64,000 bases of DNA from Meconema thalassinum (GCA_946902985.2 OX336388.2:1216044609-1216108608), one strand, 5' to 3'; shown: positions 34,565-45,293, counted from the stretch's first letter. A program made the numbers and translations. The notes: generated from the letters alone by a model not told the origin.

Positions 34565-35720
34565 GTTCATTCTCCATTTCTTCACATAAGATTGCAAAAA
34601 TCTGGAATTGGCTGCTTTTGATTTTATAAAATTAATTACGGTATTTTCACTGCTTCTGTCAACACTATTTTCATTCCATTTGTACACTTCTTCACAACTG
34701 GAGCGTCTCTGTAAAGATACAGTGAACAAATTTTGCCTCTGGAGCAACCTTCTTGATCTGGGAAATCACACCTGTATGTTTTCCAGTCATTGCACCATCA
34801 GTATACATTTGTACACCTCTTCGCAACTAGAACCTCTCTGTGAAGATTACAGTGAACAAATTTTGCCTCTGGAGCAACCTTCTTGATGTGGGAAATCACA
34901 CCCATATGTTTTCCAGTCATTGCACCATCAGTATCTATTTTTACACTCCTTCTCAACTAGAGCGTCTCTGTGAAGACTACAGTGAGCAAATTTTGCCTCT
35001 GGCACCTTCTTGATCTGGGAAATCACACCCATATGTTTTCCAGTCATTGCACCATTAGTATACACACCAACACACTTTTCCCAGTCAACACCATGCTGCC
35101 TTAGAAAACCATTAAGAGTGCCAAATAAGTTTTGTGCTGTTGTTTGTTCTGGATGCTCCTTGCGGAAAAGCATATCTTCCACCATTGCAGGGATAGAATC
35201 AATATACAGTATCTAACAAATGCCATATTTGTGCAATCTGTACTTTGTATAACAAAGTATTTTGTGGTCTTGGGGTTGGTTACGAGATGTTCTTTTAAAA
35301 AATTAGCCATACTTGAGATTCTGCAAGAAACTGTGTCATTGAACAAGGGAATAATACCCAGCTGATTTGCCTGCTTTTCACCAATAACACTCAACACCAT
35401 GTGTTTAGCCGCAGGCAGTAAATGTGACTCACTATCAGTTTGTAGTCTTCTGGTCCTACCTATTCTTAAGCTTATTTTGAATGACGCTTCAAGACCCTTC
35501 ATAATCACTGCCGAAAATGAGGCAATCTGTTGTTTAGATGAGCTTCCTTTCTTTAAAATAAAATCAAGTGACTTATTCTTCAGGTTCTCTTGTTTCATAC
35601 AAAATTATCTTTTTAATAAAGATGGCTTCATTGAATTGTTGGAAAGGGTCTCGTGGCAAACAACACAAAGAGGTTGTGGTTTTGACTCACTTACTCCATA
35701 AGTAAATCCTAAAGACAGGT
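34565..35720 (-). pseudogene. ZBED5/FAM200-like hAT transposase pseudogene
   Basis: In order on the minus strand: a BED-type zinc finger remnant (PQPLCVVCHETLSNNSMKPS, 35690-35620, with a stop where the His residues should follow); frame 35598-35101 with SLDFILKKGSSS, VLSVIGEKQANQLGIIPL and DTVSCRISSMA; then, after a shift, EDMLFRKEHPEQTTAQNLF and DWEKCVGVYTNGA (the catalytic-core acidic segment, D changed to N) with MTGKHMGVISQIKKVPEAKF; last VINFIKSKAANSRF near 34610. The order matches vertebrate and insect ZBED5/FAM200-like proteins. Stops, shifts and a tandem triplication make it inactive. Confidence 0.8.
34681..35061 (-). repeat. Threefold tandem duplication of a coding segment
   Basis: Three consecutive copies of about 129 bases (starts at 34681, 34810 and 34940) lie inside the transposase pseudogene. 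Each contains TTTTGCCTCTGG, TGGGAAATCACACC and GTTTTCCAGTCATTGCACCA, and corresponds to about 43 codons around TNGAMTGKHMGVISQIKK. Confidence 0.9.
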
Positions 35721-36633
35721 ACGCAGTATCATACCTTTTGACCTTATAGTGAGATTTCTGTTCAGAACACCGTACAGGGATTCAGGTTCCGTTGGCTCTG
35801 CAACTTTTTCTCATCTTCATCAGAGGTAGCCTGACTATCTTATTCAAGTCTTTGCTTTTTAACGTGTTGCACCATTAACCATTTCTTAATTTTGGTTGAA
35901 GTGAGAAGAGTACACGAACACACTAAGTATAATTCTTAACTCACAACTATATTTTCAACCATTCAGTTAACAAATCATAGCTACACTGCTTCAATTTGCG
36001 AGCAAGGAAATAAAATAATGCCACATATAACTTTATTGTGTAAGTTATTTAAGCCGAACAAGAATGAATGTTGCTACATTAAGTCACAAACGTATTGTGG
36101 TTGATTTCTTGAAATCTGAAATAATCGTGAACTTCCATTGTTGAAAATGATTCACAGAGACATGTTTTAAGGTAAAAATGCAGCAAAGCCAATGGTAAAC
36201 CTGTAGTGGTGTAGTAGAAATGCAGTACTACTGTAGTGATGCGTCAGATATTACTATGTTCCTCAGTTAATCAAAGAAGAAAGTTCATATTGTATACCTC
36301 GAAAACTGATCGCAATGTTTGGTTCTATTGTCATTTTGTCAATTTCTCAATAAGAATTCTTCCCATACCCCCTAGAAAATCTGCACATACCCCCGAGAAT
36401 CGCTGACGTAGATCATCTGACCCTCGTTGATTGATTTATTGGGGGTAATTCACATCACATAACATAATTGAGAAATTGTCATAAGGTCTGTTGCTAAACC
36501 ATATTGTCCACATTTTGAGTAAAACTGTTTCATCTTAGTCTTCATCTTACTCTTTGTAGGTTGGTAACTTGATCTAGTAATTGATTTTTTCTTTCAAAGG
36601 AATTTAATGTACACACTAATACATTTGTTTCAG

Positions 36634-36751
36634 GTTTGCCTATGTCCTTACACTTCTCATGGACACTGTGGTATATTAACTAATGGGGTTATTAACAATG
36701 AAGCAAGCATTGCTCGGCTCGCACAAGTAGCATTATCCTATGCTAAAGCAG
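36634..36751 (+). CDS. ALAD: ALAD (porphobilinogen synthase) internal exon with zinc-site cysteines
   Basis: Delta-aminolevulinate dehydratase condenses two 5-aminolevulinate molecules to porphobilinogen, the second step of heme synthesis, in the cytosol. The exon starts after a TTTGTTTCAG acceptor and codes for [13 protein letters not shown], which holds all three zinc-binding cysteines (C122, C124, C132 in the human enzyme), then [18 protein letters not shown]. It ends after one base of the next codon at G|GTAACT. The split Gly codon is completed exactly by the exon at 56403. 118 bases, no stop, no decay. Upstream exons (residues before about 120) were not found in the window. The Zn-type site argues for a zinc-dependent enzyme. 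Confidence 0.97.
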
Positions 36752-37309
36752 GTAACTGACCTGGGACAACTTTTTTAAATATATATTTATATGAGCATGC
36801 ACATGACATAGTACTAATAGTTGGGTAAGAGTTTTTTAGTTCTGCTATAATTTATTCGTGCAAGAAGTTCTCTAATGTTATGTGAAATAATTCAGCACCT
36901 GGTTATCATAGGTGTAGGCTATTTGCAATTTACTAGTTTGAACTTCTAAATATCTGTAAGTATAAAATAATGAAATTCTACCAATTGCATGTCCAGGTGA
37001 TATGTTTTTAAATGTATCTATACACTCACCGGCAAGACAAAAGAAGAGGTCACATACAGAAAATTACTAAAAATGAACTTTAAAAGTATATTAACAAGTC
37101 ATTTCAGAAATAATATCATTGGAACTGTTCTTTATTTTAAAGTTTATACTCATACTTTAATGAACTGATTAGGGTACTCAACTTTTTGTAAAATCTTTTT
37201 TTTTTTAATTTGCCACAACTTTTTACTCACCTGTAAACATCACCGTTGTGAAAATGAACATTATGATTAAGCTTTCACTTCAGTCCATGTTTCCATTAAC
37301 ATAAACTAA
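36752..37309. other. Start of the 19.7-kb ALAD intron
   Basis: Begins GTAACT at 36752. AT-rich, no recognisable element before the Tc1 remnant at 37310. The intron ends at TTTCAG, 56402. Confidence 0.7.
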
Positions 37310-37445
37310 CACTCAGTATCTAATATGTCCACCTCTGGCCAACCCTACAGCCACCATTCTCTGGACCATCATTTCAATTAGGACTCTCTGCTCAACTTGA
37401 TCCCATTCCTCTTAAAGTGCTGCCTGCAGAGCAGGATCTCGCTCA
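37310..37445 (-). pseudogene. Tc1-like transposase C-terminal remnant
   Basis: The minus strand reads EEWDQVEQRVLIEMMVQRM followed by ARGGHIRY and a stop. This is the C-terminal helix and the conserved RGGHxRY end of Tc1 transposases. It differs from the element at 27290 in its ending, so it is another Tc1 group. Confidence 0.7.
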
Positions 37446-37474
37446 GATGCGTCTTCTCGCCCTATCCTAAAGAT

Positions 37475-37816
37475 GTACTATGGTGGTAAGGAATGAAATT
37501 AACAGGCAGGAAGTTGGTATCAAAATACCTGTCACTGAACTCCTAGGAATACACAGATTACAGTGGTTTGGACACGTCATGAGAATAGACAGAAATAAAA
37601 CACAGAGAAATTATTTCTACAGAGAAGTGAGGGGGAGGAGACTGGTAGTAAGGCCAAGAAATCGATGGATGGACACAGTGAAGTGTGAGGTCAACAAACG
37701 GAATGTGAAATGGGAAGAATTAGAAGAACAGCAACTCTACTCCGACTGAAAGAAATGGCGAGCGCTTGTATACCACACCCGGGAAACTGGAGCTGGAAAA
37801 TGATGATGATGATGAA
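37475..37816 (+). pseudogene. LINE polymerase C-terminal fragment
   Basis: Plus frame with LLGIHRLQWFGHVMRIDRNK, RPRNRWMDTVK and WRALVYHT, then a TGA-repeat tail (37799-37815). The WFGHVxR...RxRWxD block is the usual LINE C-terminus; 5'-truncated. Confidence 0.85.
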
Positions 37817-38944
37817 TCTCGAAGGTGTCAGGAATTGTGATACATAGCATGCAGTATGTGGGCAAGTATTATCATGCATGAATGCAAAAAAATCTCTAAT
37901 AAATGGAGGGAGCAAAGGGTACAAAGTAATTGATGAGAATCTCACTGATACAGCAGTGAGCATTGAGTCCACCATTCTTTTGATTTATGAACACCATCCT
38001 ATGCTGATGACCTGGTTGTAATGACGGACTCCATCCAAACCTTGCAAGCCAACATGTTATAACTTGAACAGGACTATAGGGAATATGGTATGAAGATCAG
38101 CATTTCAAAGACAAAGGTTATATCTGTAGGGAAGAAACTCAAGAAAATAGAATGCCAGAACTGGAGCAGGTGGAACATTTTAAGTACTTGGGCTGTGTAT
38201 TCTCTCAGGATGGTAGATGAGGAAGGAAATAAGAGTCAAGGTGTAGGAAGACCAAAGCAGTGAGTTCTTGTTGGAATCTACAGTATTCTGCAAGAAAGAA
38301 GTTAGTGTAGCTGCAAAACTCTCCCTACATCGCGCAATATCTAGACCAACCTTGCTGTAAGAAAGTGAGGGCTGGTAGACACAGGATATCTAATGCATAA
38401 GCTAGAGGTAACTGAATTGAGGATAGTACGAATGATAGCTGGGACAAATAGATGGGAGCAATGGCAGGAAGGTATTCGTAATCTACTATATATTTGTCAA
38501 ATACCACTCACTCACTCGTTCATCACGAAATCTGAGAAACCACCAGACGGATTTGAATGAAATTTGGTATGCAGCTTCCTCAAGGGCCATAGGTGCACGC
38601 TAAGAAAGGTTTTCAAAAAATTTACTCGGGATCATGGTCAAACCGCGATTATATGAAGCAATGCGGGCTGCAGCACGTCGCCCTTACCAGTCTTTGCAGG
38701 CAGTAAGATTACTGTCATAACGTGCACGTCATTGTTGTCTGCGCTCCCGACCTATACCCTCTCTCTCTCTGTTCAAACAGTACTTCTATGTAATTTCTGT
38801 TTGTACTTTATACATTCACCATCACTTTATAATCATCATATTGCATTATATATTAGCCGTTAGTTGCAGTAACTGTAGAGTTCCTTTGTTTGTTGGATTA
38901 TGTATGGCGTTTTTCATCATTTCTTGATAGTACATAGTTAGAGA

Positions 38945-39330
38945 GCAGAGTACAGGCACCTGAGATGAGATTCCTGAGAAGTATGGTCCAGAAAACGAGG
39001 AGAGACAGAGTGAGAAATAAGATATACGGAAAGAACTGGGAGTACAGAAACTAAATGACAAACTGGAGCAAAACAGTTTGTGATGGTTTGGACATGTCAA
39101 ACGGATGAATGAATTAAGGCTACCAAGACGAGCACAGGAACGACGGATGACAGGGAAGAGAGGACGAAGAAGACCTAGAATGCGTTGGATGGACTCGGTG
39201 GAGAATAGCATTAGAAAACAGAACCTGGATTGGGACACCATGGTGGAACGACAGAACCAAGTGGAGAGGAACCATATTTGCCCCCACCCAGTGTCAGCTG
39301 GAAAAGGGTAAATGAAGAAGAAGAAGACTT
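38945..39330 (+). pseudogene. LINE C-terminal fragment inside the Helitron
   Basis: Plus strand: EMRFLRSMVQKTRRDRVRNK, then after shifts KRMNELRLPRRAQERRMTGK, RGRRRPRMRWMDSVENSI and WKRTIFAPTQCQ-like text, ending in an AAG tail (39316-39328). Frameshifted near 39040-39100. It lies between the Helitron 5' end and the Rep domain. Confidence 0.75.
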
Positions 39331-39469
39331 AGTTATAATTGAAAAGTAGACTTTGGTAAAAGAAAATTACCTCTACCAACGTTAATTTTGTTAAGTTAGG
39401 CTAGGTCTATTCCATTTATCAGGTTTATTTTTTAAGTAGAGATTTGTTTTATTATGTTAGGAGAATATC

Positions 39470-41863
39470 CCTCAACGTCATAACAGCACTCAAGCACCTT
39501 TGAAGAAGACCGTGTCTGCCGCTAACTTTTACAGCTTCAGAATATTTGAGCTCTCAATAAGTTTCAGGTTGATATGTATGCAAAGATTGAGACAGAGAGA
39601 CTACTTTGGATTCGCATCAATCAGAAAAAGTTGAGAAGTGAGGAATGTGTGCACCTGAAGGACGCAATGAGTAAAGCTGTCAGCCGTTTGTCAGATATTG
39701 GTAAAATGGTCGTCTTGCCGTCGACTTTCACTGGAGGCCTGCGCTATATGCATGAACGCATGCGCCATTTTGGACGTCCTGATTTTTTTATAACATTCAC
39801 CTGCAATCCAAAATGGTCCGAAGTAGTTGAGCACCTGAAACAAGGTCAACAACCTCAAGATAGGCATGATTTGGTAGCGCGGGTATTCCATTTGAAAATC
39901 AAGCACATGATAAGACTTCTTAATAAGGGTTGTATCTTTGGTCCTTCAAGGTGTCACATGTATTCCACTGAATGGCAAAAGCGAGGATTACCTCACGTTC
40001 AAATACTTCTGTGGCTGGAAGAAAAGCTAAGGCCTAAAGACATCAACAAGGTGATCAGTGCTGAGATTCCTCACCCAAATCTTGACCCTGCTCTCCATGA
40101 GATTGTCAAGGCAACCATGATCCACGGTCCATGTGGAGTTCTCAACAGGAGTTCGTCTTGCGTGGTGGAAGGAGTATGCAACAAGAAGTGCCCCAGACCA
40201 CTCATCAAGGAAACCCAAACCGGGGAAGATGGGTATCCCAAATATCGCAGGCTGCCCACTTCGGAGGATGGGGTTTCTATTATTAAAAAGGGAGTGGAAA
40301 TTGACAATAGCTGGGTGGTACCCTATAACCCGGTCCTATCTCGCACCTTCTCAGCTCATATCAATGTTGAGTACTGCGACTCTATAAAGTCAATAAAATA
40401 CATTTGCAAGTATGTTAACAAAGGTTCCAAAAAAGCTGCTTTCAGCATCGGAGAGTTTGACGAAGTTGCGAGATATGAATCAGGACGTTACATCAGCAGC
40501 TCAGAGGCGGCTTGGCGCATATTCTGCTTTGTCATACTTGAACGCTATCCTTCGTCATGCAACTTGCCGTCCACCTCGAGAACGGCCAGCAAGTTTACTT
40601 TAATGAAGACGACGTTCGTGACCAGTTTAACAGCCCTCCAAACACAACTCTTCTTGCTTTCTTCAAACTATGCTGATCCGATAAATTTCCTTCAACACTT
40701 TTATATTGTGAAGTTCCATCCTATTTCGTTTGGAAAGGTAAGAAGTTCTGTAGAAGGAAACAAGGAAAGCCAGTCCCAGGCCATCTTAGTGTGAAAAAAG
40801 ATCAGACCCTTGGCAGAGTTCACACCGTTCACCCTGGTAATGCCGAGTGCTATTACCTCCGCCTCCTTTTACATAAAATCCCTGGCCCTCAGTCTTTTAC
40901 TGACCACAAAACCGTGGCAAGGGTGGAACAACCAACATTTCAAGCAGCATGTAAAGCTCTTGGTTTGCTAGAGGATGATGCGCACTGGGACCGCACACTA
41001 GAGGAAGCGTCCTCGAACGACTCTCCCCCCAAGATACGCGAGCTGTTTGTCATCTTACTGGTGTTTTGACAAGAGAGTGATCTCATCATGCTCTGGAAAA
41101 AACACAATGACAGCCTCGCGGAGGATGTGTTGAGAGAGGTTCAGTGGCAGTGTGCTGATGTCAACCTGGTCATGGGTGTTACCGATATCTACAACAGGTG
41201 TCTAGTGCTTCTTGAGGATTTAGTACTAAAAATGTCTGGTCAACAGCTGGAACACTTTGGACTTCCGTCGCCTTCTCGAGAACAAGACTCTTTCGTTGTT
41301 CACCGAGGCTTTGTCAGTGAACTATCTTATGACACAATTAAGTTGTCCAAAGTGGTTGCTGATAATGTTCCAAAATTGAACAACGAGCAGAGACTGTCCT
41401 ATGACGAAATAGTTCGAAGTGTTGTTTCAGAATGTAGTGCTCTTTTTTCTGGATGCACCAGGCGGAACTGGCAAAACCTTCCTGATTAATCTCCTGCTCA
41501 GTACATTTAGAAGTCGACAGAACATAGCCATCGCAGTCGACTCCTCGGGTATTGCAGCAACCCTACTGGATGATGAATGAACAACGCATTCTGCCTTCAA
41601 GCTCCCTCTTAACCTCAGTCATGCTGCATCTGCCCTTTGTAACATCTCTGCAGTTTCCTTTGAAAGTCTGCTACGCCACAACAATTAACAAGGCTCAGGG
41701 GCAGAGTTTAAAAGTAGCTGGCGTGGATCTGAGAAGTGACCGTTTCGCACATGGTCAACTGTACGTGGCATGCTCCCGAGTCAGTTCTTCTGGTGGCTTA
41801 GTCATTCTGCAGCCTGAGAGAAAGACCAGAAATGTAGTTTACCGAGAAGTGCTTAGGCGTTAA
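39470..41863 (+). pseudogene. Helitron RepHel protein (Rep + Pif1-type helicase), decayed
   Basis: Remnants of the N-terminal part (TVSAANFYSFRI) precede the frame 39574-40794: VDMYAKIETERL, LPSTFTGGLRYMHERM, DFFITFTCNPKW, the Rep metal-site region GLPHVQILLWL (canonical HxH appears as HVQ), and the double-tyrosine motif YICKYVNKG. A shift near 40545 leads into HLENGQ and FNSPPNTTLLAF, then 40791-41069 and 41088-41489. The helicase Walker A (FLDAPGGTGKT-like) is frameshifted at about 41450; 41552-41863 carries the last helicase motifs (INKAQGQSLKVAGVDL, LYVACSRV). A large part of the helicase between Walker A and the end is deleted. Confidence 0.9.
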
Positions 41864-42439
41864 AAACACTCTCGATAGACATGGCAGTAGGCTAGGGTAC
41901 CTGCCTTAAATCAAAGCTCCCCGTCGTATATTGCAACCTATTTCCAATTTCAACGCTCCATGTTGCCGTCATTATCTTTCACTTCAGGAAAAATGTATAT
42001 AACTAATGTTATAATGGGATTCCAATGTTATTGCGGGCGAAGACGCGGGTAACAGCTAGTGTAGAGATAAGGGCTAAGTTAGAAATGAACACACTAGATG
42101 AAGGTATTTGTATGAGCCGATTCAAATGGTGGTGTCAAGTGAAGAGAATGGGGGAGGAGGAATTACGTAAGAGGTTACTGAATTCGACTATAGAGATTAG
42201 GAGAAGCAGATGTAGACTTAGAAGGCGATGGTTGGATTCAGTGATGAATGATGTCCAATGAAGAGATGTAGAAGCCCCCCCCCAGGGGCTCACATCTAGT
42301 GGGATGTGGGTTGGCAACCATGGGGCCCCAGCTGAGTTCGGCATTACTTCCACTTGTGCCGGGCTCCCCTCTGTCATCTTTCCTATCGACCTGCCTTGGT
42401 CAACTCTTGTTCTTTTCCGACCCCGACGGTATTAGGGTA

Positions 42440-42656
42440 CAGTATGTTGCTCGTATTGGCTCCGTATTGACGCAATTAATTCAGAAAAATCTAATTTATT
42501 GTGAATCGCCCTTTCAATACAATTAATATATTATTTCACAGATATATGTTTCGGGATGTGGACAGCCCTTCTTCAGTCTGTTCAAGTGACTTTAAAAAGA
42601 CCTTTTCATATTACTAAAAAACACAATAAACATGAAGAAAAGCATACATTCCTATA
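42440..42656 (-). mobile_element. Penelope-like fragment inside family A
   Basis: It interrupts family A between GGGTA and TCCGAG, with TA repeated at both joins. The minus strand holds a hammerhead-like motif (42538-42581), of the kind known from Penelope-like elements and their LTR-like ends. No RT or GIY-YIG coding is present. Confidence 0.5.
42538..42581 (-). ncRNA. Hammerhead-ribozyme-like motif 1
   Basis: Minus strand: helix I ACAGA / TCTGT, core CTGAAGA, helix II GGG / CCC (with one extra A before it), then GAAAC and a very short helix III ending ATA before helix I. The core fits CUGANGA...GAAA. The helix III/cleavage part (CATATA) is changed from CATGTC in the other two copies, so self-cleavage of this copy is doubtful. 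Confidence 0.5.
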
Positions 42657-42829
42657 TCCGAGACCTAGGGAGTCTTTCAATTTCCCGCCTTAAGTTAATT
42701 GGCCCTTTTCTCATCTTTCCTGATCCGTCATTCTTCGAGGGGTCAGATCTCTTTTCTTTTCATCTTTTCTTTTTAAGATTCCCGCACTGTTTTTTGTTAA
42801 TTGGCTCCCCGTGTATCTAAGTTCCCTTA

Positions 42830-43590
42830 AGTGAATTTTTTGGATCTACACTACATTTTGTAAGTCTTTTCGATCTAAATTGCATTTTGAGAGTACTTTC
42901 AACCTCAATTGCATTTTGTAAGGATTGACAATCTAAATTGATTTTTAGGAAGTCTTTCAATGTAGATGGTGGCACTTTTGTGAGTATTTTGAATTTCAAT
43001 TGCATCTTGTAAGTATTTTCAACCTAAACCGCATTTTGTATGTATTTTCAATCTAAATTGCATTTTGTATGGTAGTCATTTTGTAAGTATTTTGATTCTC
43101 AATAGCAATTTGTGAGTATTTTGAATATAAATTACATTTTGTAAGTATTGTCAGTCCAAATGAGTAGTTTGAATCTACCATACATTTTGTAAGCATATTC
43201 AATTTCAATTGCATTTTGTAAGTATTTTGAATTTCAATTGCACTTTGTGAGTATTTTGAATCTGAACTAGCCTTTTTCAATCTAACTTGTGTATTTTCAA
43301 TTGCATTTTGTAAGTATTTTGAACCTCAATTGTATTTTGTACGTATTTTCACTCTCATTTGCATTTTGTAAGTATTTTGAATTTTAATTGCATTTTGTAA
43401 GTATTTCGACTCTACATTGCATTTTGTACGTATTTTGAACCTAACCTACATTTTGTGTGTATTTTTCAATCTATTTCTTATGTGAGAATTTTTCTTTTAA
43501 ATTCTCTTTTGTAAGTATTACCACTCTCCATTTTGTGAGTCGTTTCAATCTGAGTTCCATTTTGTAAGTATTTTAGTTAATTTAATTTTC
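42830..43590 (+). repeat. 29-30-bp minisatellite, about 25 units
   Basis: Unit approximately GCATTTTGTAAGTATTTT followed by GAATCTCAATT, diverged among units. It replaces the corresponding interior of family A. No ORF is meaningful here. Confidence 0.93.
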
Positions 43591-43834
43591 GTTCTGGTTT
43601 CCATTTGTCATTTTTTGCTATCACCCAGACCATTAGGGGCCGATAACCGAGATGTTAGGCTCCTTAAAACAACAATTATCATCATCTTCATCAGATGTAG
43701 AAGCAGAGGAGGCCACAGTGTTAACTGCTAATAGTGAATTATGGAGGCGACTTGTTCACAATCAGATGCTTGCACACTAGACTGGATGCTGAAAGGCAAA
43801 ACGGTCTCAAATGAAAATGTATTTAGACTATATA

Positions 43835-44658
43835 GGATGTTTCTAAATTCCCATTACAGACTTTGAGAGCTTGTAGTAGGGACCAAGATGGTTAAGTTTA
43901 GCATAGGAACTTGTGTCCGAAAACGTACCGTCTTCCCGCTACCCGCAAGAAACCACCGAAGTGCACGTTCACAGCTCCCGCATTTTTGGTGCTCTGCTTG
44001 TCGTCTGGGTCCAATTACAGGTGTAGCTCGATGTGACGACCACCAACGTCAACAGAGACACGGTACCTCTGTACCATGGTGTGGTACACACGATCACCAA
44101 TCCCTGGTCCTCCAACATCCACCGCAGCCATAACCCGCGCCAGTAGGTCTTCCTCAGATTCCACAGGGGTCTCGTAAATCAAGTCTTTCATAAGATCCCA
44201 CAGGTAGTAGTCTAGGGGTGTCAATTCGGATGAATGTACAGGCCAAGTAATCGAGCCACCATGAACTATCCACTGTTGTCTAAATCTGTGGTGTAGTTAT
44301 CTCAGACCGCAAGTGAGAAATGAGGTGGTACGCCATCGTACTGAAACCACATGTTTTGACGCACATGCAGTACGTCTTCAAAGAATAGCAAGTACGCGGC
44401 ATGCGTAAGATTTCGTGGAAGAAGGTAGGATATAAAACCTGTAGGGGATATGGGACGTCAGGTGATCGTTCAATGACGTACGTACTCTAGTCAGTAGCTC
44501 CTAAAATGCGAGAGATTTGAATGTGTGCTGTAGTGTCTTTTCTTTTGCGAGTAGCGGGAAGACGGTACATTTCCGGACACATGTTCCTATGCTAAACTTA
44601 ACCGTCTTAGTCCCCACTACAAGCCCTAACTATGTAATGGGAATTTAGAAACATCTGG
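43835..44658 (-). mobile_element. Mariner-type element with long TIRs
   Basis: Arms of about 95-110 bases match in inverted orientation (left starts GGATGTTTCTAAATTCCC, right ends GGGAATTTAGAAACATC plus TGG). TA borders both sides (43833-43834, 44659-44660). The 824-bp interior has a decayed mariner-type transposase, so much of the gene is deleted. Confidence 0.82.
44015..44400 (-). pseudogene. Mariner-type transposase, C-terminal half
   Basis: Minus strand: MWFQYDGVPPHFSLAV (second catalytic D in the usual QHDGAPPHF block), several broken codons, then WPVHSSELTPLDYYLWDLMK (the SPDLTPLDYYLWG block with the third catalytic D) and YETPVESEEDLLARV. Stops near 44300 and 44270. N-terminal half absent. 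Confidence 0.82.
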
Positions 44659-44667
44659 TATATTCAT

Positions 44668-44825
44668 CTCATGGAGATACCATCCCGTACCATCCCATCA
44701 CTCTCCAGAGCGTCTCCAAATTCACTCTTTACCACGAGGAGATTTCAGAGAGAACTTGAACTCATCAGAGAACACTATACAACTTAATTGTTGCAAGGTC
44801 CATTGGGCATGGAATATAGGAAGAT
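44668..44825 (-). pseudogene. Tc1-like transposase fragment
   Basis: Minus strand: HAQWTLQQLSCIVFSDEFKF followed by SLKSPRGKE and IWRR-like text. This is the block around the first catalytic Asp (FSDESRF in intact relatives). Short, with in-frame stops. Confidence 0.65.
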
Positions 44826-45293
44826 GGGAGGTAATAGAATTTGAATTGTAATAGAAATTTGCCAATGGTGACAATAATCAAGAATGAAAAATAGGAATCA
44901 GATAATGAACACAAGTACAGAATTAATTTATAAATACATTACTTTGCGTAAAAGAAGCAGTGCCAGCGCTGATGCCTGATAAAATAAAATAGCTACAGAA
45001 AGTTTTACAAAATTTAATTGGATACATATGGCTACACAAAGTCATTGAATTTAAATAGAAAGAATGATGATCGTAGAAAATTTGAGTGACCTGGAAGGTG
45101 AATCCAATACAGAGAACTGTTGCTTCTATTTTGACTGAAAGTTAGTCCAAAGTTTGGTACTTAACTTTGAAGAGTATGCATGTCCATTTTCTGTGCTTAA
45201 AATATTTATTAAAACCAGTTAAAATAGCCTCACATGGACACAATTAAAACTTTGCACTGGACGACGTTTTACATAGCAGAGTGTCAAATGGCC
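44826..45293. other. AT-rich intron sequence
   Basis: No gene or repeat recognised. Confidence 0.4.

Larger units (their letters stand above)
34565..36405 (-). mobile_element. ZBED-type hAT element, 3' end lost
   Basis: The minus-strand 5' end at 36405 reads CAGCGATTCTCGGGGGTATG, a hAT-type TIR (compare CAGTGGTTCTC), followed by about 650 bases of non-coding 5' region and the decayed transposase (35720-34565). The C-terminal domain and the other TIR are missing. Confidence 0.6.
38482..42059 (+). mobile_element. Helitron with exact ends
   Basis: It begins TCTACTATATAT right after an A and ends with a GC-rich short hairpin region (GCGGGCGAAGACGCGGGT) plus AACAGCTAG right before a T. 5'-TC, 3'-CTRR, no TSD and insertion between A and T are the Helitron rules. 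It encodes a decayed RepHel protein in the expected orientation. A LINE fragment sits in its 5' region. Confidence 0.93.
42276..43692 (+). repeat. Family A repeat with 12-bp TSD, containing a minisatellite
   Basis: AGATGTAGAAGC lies at 42264-42275 and 43693-43704. The head (CCCCCCCCAGGGGCTCAC), middle (CGACCCCGACGGTATTAGGG) and tail (ATTAGGGGCCGATAACC ... CCTTAAAACAACAATTATC) match 10164-10760. It is enlarged by a Penelope-like insert (42440-42656) and by a 29-bp-unit minisatellite (about 42830-43590). Confidence 0.88.
37985..43834 (+). mobile_element. LINE fragment interrupted by a Helitron and by family A
   Basis: LINE coding (decayed) lies at 37985-38481 (SYADDLVVM, MKISISKTKVISVG, FKYLGCVF with stops), continues across the Helitron at 42060 (VEIRAKLEMNTLDEGICMSR, RRRWLDSVMNDVQ) and again after family A at 43705 (EEATVLTANSELWRRLVHN). 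At 38481/42060 the codons join without a gap (...EGIRN/VEIRAK...). The same LINE 3' end occurs at 46540-47480. Confidence 0.85.

Noticed and set aside
42830..43590. Regular repeats resembling a CRISPR array
   Set aside because: Units are contiguous and diverged without unique spacers, in a eukaryotic intron; it is a minisatellite.
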